A stretch of 64,000 bases of DNA, taken from contig JAFWYF010000015.1 of the NCBI GenBank assembly GCA_017522785.1, forward strand, positions 204,143 to 268,142, written 5' to 3'. The notes beneath the pieces are model-generated. The model ran no database searches. It saw only the letters and a program-made list of their open reading frames with translations, and had not been told where the DNA came from. Made by a program: the position numbers and the translations under genes. Source of the DNA: Bacteroidaceae bacterium. GTDB lineage: Bacteria; Bacteroidota; Bacteroidia; Bacteroidales; Bacteroidaceae. Of this stretch, positions 62,355 to 64,000 are shown piece after piece. The first letter of the stretch is position 1, and the number at the start of each line of letters is the position of its first letter.

Positions 62355-63788
62355 ATGATGCAACAACAAATTAACGACACGATATGTGCCTTGGCAACAG
62401 CACCGGGAGGAGCACTCGGTGTAATAAGAATCTCGGGAAATAGAGCAATAGAGATAACAGAAAAAATGTTCATCCCACGTGCCGGCAAACCTCTTCCAGA
62501 ACGAAAGAGCCACACCGTTGTATTTGGCGATATAAAAGGCGAGGGTGGTGAACTGCTCGACGAAGTACTTGTAACTGTGATGCGGGCACCACACAGCTAT
62601 ACAGGCGAGGAAACAGTAGAGATTAGTTGCCACGCATCGTCGTACATAACACAAGAGATACTTCTGCACCTCATCTCGTTGGGAGCACGACAAGCAGAGC
62701 CCGGTGAATTTACCATGCGTGCCTTTCTCAATGGAAAGATGGACTTAAGTCGTGCCGAGGCGGTAGCCGATGTCATTGCATCCGGTTCACGCGCTTCACA
62801 CCGTCTGGCTATGAATCAACTAAAAGGAGGCTTCAGTGCCGAATTGGCGCAGTTACGCGATAAACTCCTGCATCTTACATCACTCATGGAGTTGGAACTC
62901 GATTTTAGCGAAGAAGATGTAAATTTTGCAGACCGTTCCGAACTGATGACCCTTTGCAAAGAGATAGAAAATGTAATATCACGACTCGCCAATTCATTTA
63001 GCGTAGGTAATGCCATAAAAAGCGGAATTCCCGTTGCTATAGTAGGCGAAACAAATACCGGAAAAAGTACACTGCTCAATGCACTGCTTAACGAAGAACG
63101 TGCCATAGTAAGCAATATATCCGGAACAACACGTGACATAGTCGAAGGTACAATGACTCTTGGCGGTGTAACATTTCGTTTTATAGATACAGCAGGAGTA
63201 CGCAGAACTAACGATGTGGTAGAACAGATGGGAATAGAGCGTACACTGGAACAACTATCTAAATGCTCAATAGCACTATGGGTAATAGACCCAATGATGG
63301 ATAGCGATAAACTTGAGCAAGCCGCAAAAAGACTTTTACCTCTGTGCAGTGGCAAGAAACTTGCACTATTAGTAAATAAATGCGATGTGGTAGATGCTAT
63401 CACACTCACCCGAGCAATGGAGTGGGGCACAGCAATGGTACAGAAATATGGCAAAGATATTCTTTGGGATAATAAACACATCTGGGCTATATCCGCAAAA
63501 CTGGGAACCAATATCGATCAATTACAAGACTTTATTGTAGAGGCAACAGCACTACCTGATTTTGCAACAGACGATGTTGTTGTAACAAATGTGCGTCACT
63601 ACGAAGCTCTGAAACTTGCACTAACAGATATACAACGTGTACAGCAATCAATGTCCTACGGACAACCCGGCGACCTAGTAAGCGAAGACCTAAGAGCATG
63701 CATCCGTCATCTTTCCGAAATAGTTGGAGAAGTTACTAGCGGAGATGTATTGAAAAGTATATTTGAAAATTTCTGCATCGGAAAGTAA
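62355..63788 (+). CDS. mnmE: tRNA uridine-5-carboxymethylaminomethyl GTPase MnmE
   Basis: A 477-residue GTPase that with MnmG modifies U34 of certain tRNAs. N-terminal folate-binding domain (DTICALATAPGGALGVIRIS, HSYTGEETVEISCHAS, AEPGEFTMRAFLNGKMDLSR). Then the G-domain with Walker A GETNTGKS near 231-238, NISGTTRDIVEG, DTAGVRRTND and NKCD. It closes with the catalytic C-terminal CIGK. Complete and typical. Followed by a terminator and then by repeats at the window edge. Confidence 0.97.
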   Translation: MMQQQINDTICALATAPGGALGVIRISGNRAIEITEKMFIPRAGKPLPERKSHTVVFGDIKGEGGELLDEVLVTVMRAPHSYTGEETVEISCHASSYITQEILLHLISLGARQAEPGEFTMRAFLNGKMDLSRAEAVADVIASGSRASHRLAMNQLKGGFSAELAQLRDKLLHLTSLMELELDFSEEDVNFADRSELMTLCKEIENVISRLANSFSVGNAIKSGIPVAIVGETNTGKSTLLNALLNEERAIVSNISGTTRDIVEGTMTLGGVTFRFIDTAGVRRTNDVVEQMGIERTLEQLSKCSIALWVIDPMMDSDKLEQAAKRLLPLCSGKKLALLVNKCDVVDAITLTRAMEWGTAMVQKYGKDILWDNKHIWAISAKLGTNIDQLQDFIVEATALPDFATDDVVVTNVRHYEALKLALTDIQRVQQSMSYGQPGDLVSEDLRACIRHLSEIVGEVTSGDVLKSIFENFCIGK

Positions 63789-63831
63789 GTTGTTGATTAT
63801 CAAATAGTTAAATCAACCATAAATGATTAAT

Positions 63832-63860
63832 ATAGCACTCTTTACGGGTGCTATTTTTAT
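63832..63860 (+). terminator. Terminator after mnmE
   Basis: ATAGCAC / GTGCTAT stem (63832-63838 with 63848-63854), then a T-rich run (TTTTTATTTG), 43 bp past the mnmE stop. Confidence 0.82.
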
Positions 63861-63870
63861 TTGTGCAAGC

Positions 63871-64000
63871 ATCGTTGTTAATCGTTGCTAAGCCTTTTTA
63901 CGCCTGTTTTTGTACCTCCTGTGTACCTCGCCGCTTGAAATGCGATTTTGCGTTGGCGAGGTGATGGAAAAATGAGACGCTGTGAGACACAGTGAGACGC
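63871..64000. repeat. Clustered short tandem repeats at window edge, possible integration-site arm
   Basis: Three different sets of short direct repeats in 130 bp. Two copies of ATCGTTGYTA at 63871-63890 (period 10). Two copies of TGTACCTC at 63911-63918 and 63922-63929 (period 11). Three copies of nnTGAGACRC at 63971-64000 (period 10), running off the window. There is also a 7 bp inverted repeat CCTCGCC / GGCGAGG (63926-63932 with 63955-63961). No gene is present. Roughly helical-turn spacing is usual for recombinase arm-type sites or iterons. Confidence 0.45.

Noticed and set aside
62816..63511. 231-residue open frame on the minus strand
   Set aside because: Antisense to the mnmE G-domain, which is complete and conserved; Ser/Thr-rich shadow translation.
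1..64000. CRISPR arrays, rRNA and tRNA genes, insertion sequences
   Set aside because: No regularly spaced repeats of 25-40 bp, no recognisable tRNA or rRNA segments, and no transposase-like frame were seen anywhere in the window.

Overview
The window is a stretch of Bacteroidales (phylum Bacteroidetes) chromosome. Evidence: AT-rich composition; promoters of the Bacteroidetes form TAnnTTTG or TAnnTTCG, some with an upstream TTG about 19-20 bp away, rather than -35/-10 boxes; Bacteroidetes-restricted families (DUF4301, DUF5606, DUF4923, the PUR-domain DUF3276 protein, a long NusB); and a group B-like [FeFe] hydrogenase typical of anaerobic gut Bacteroidales. Genus and family cannot be fixed from the window. 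Genes are dense, and most convergent pairs are separated by long perfect hairpins that overlap or abut the stop codons.

Layout. 1-4241 (-): tripartite efflux operon (TolC, HlyD, two ABC-2 permeases, the second cut by the window edge). 4314-10182: valS with a coiled-coil membrane protein, then mazG and a GT-C-like membrane protein. 10240-14942 (-): ECF sigma factor with a membrane protein (possible anti-sigma) and a Spy-like periplasmic protein, ribonuclease Z, a DUF554 protein and a divergent tryptophanase-family enzyme. 15056-26831: a compact phage-derived cluster in two divergent arms. 26828-34256: DUF1573 lipidless secreted protein, RelA-type (p)ppGpp synthetase, DUF4301, a hypothetical protein, MetY and PgeF. 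34334-39947: [FeFe] hydrogenase divergent from hydE-hydG-hydF and a hotdog thioesterase. 39983-40126: probable structured non-coding RNA with terminator. 40183-50549 (-): sbcD-sbcC-addA-addB, two double-strand-end processing machines in one operon. 50662-63788: DUF3276, tandem ABC ATPase, nusB-yajC-ybbR-coaE, DUF5606/DUF4923, DUF486, TtcA-like, a PD40 protein, NfeD-FloA, a nucleoside phosphorylase and mnmE. 63871-64000: tandem 10-11 bp repeats that may be the edge of an integrated element continuing past the window.

The strongest candidate for an undescribed system is the 11.8 kb phage-derived cluster. It keeps a large terminase with every ATPase and nuclease motif intact, a scaffold-like protein, a major capsid-like protein, a probable head-tail adaptor, a holin-like protein, a probable one-piece spanin and a 964-residue tail/neck-like protein. 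It has no recognisable integrase, repressor, replication gene, portal, endolysin or maturation protease, and no att repeats I could find. The two arms diverge from a 160 bp region carrying two inverted repeats, one of them 15 bp per arm. Three of its unrecognised proteins look like diverged copies of one another. It reads as a reduced packaging module: a domesticated prophage, a gene-transfer-agent-like particle, or a satellite that borrows missing parts. No frameshift or stop is visible in any of its genes, which argues that it is maintained by selection or arrived recently.
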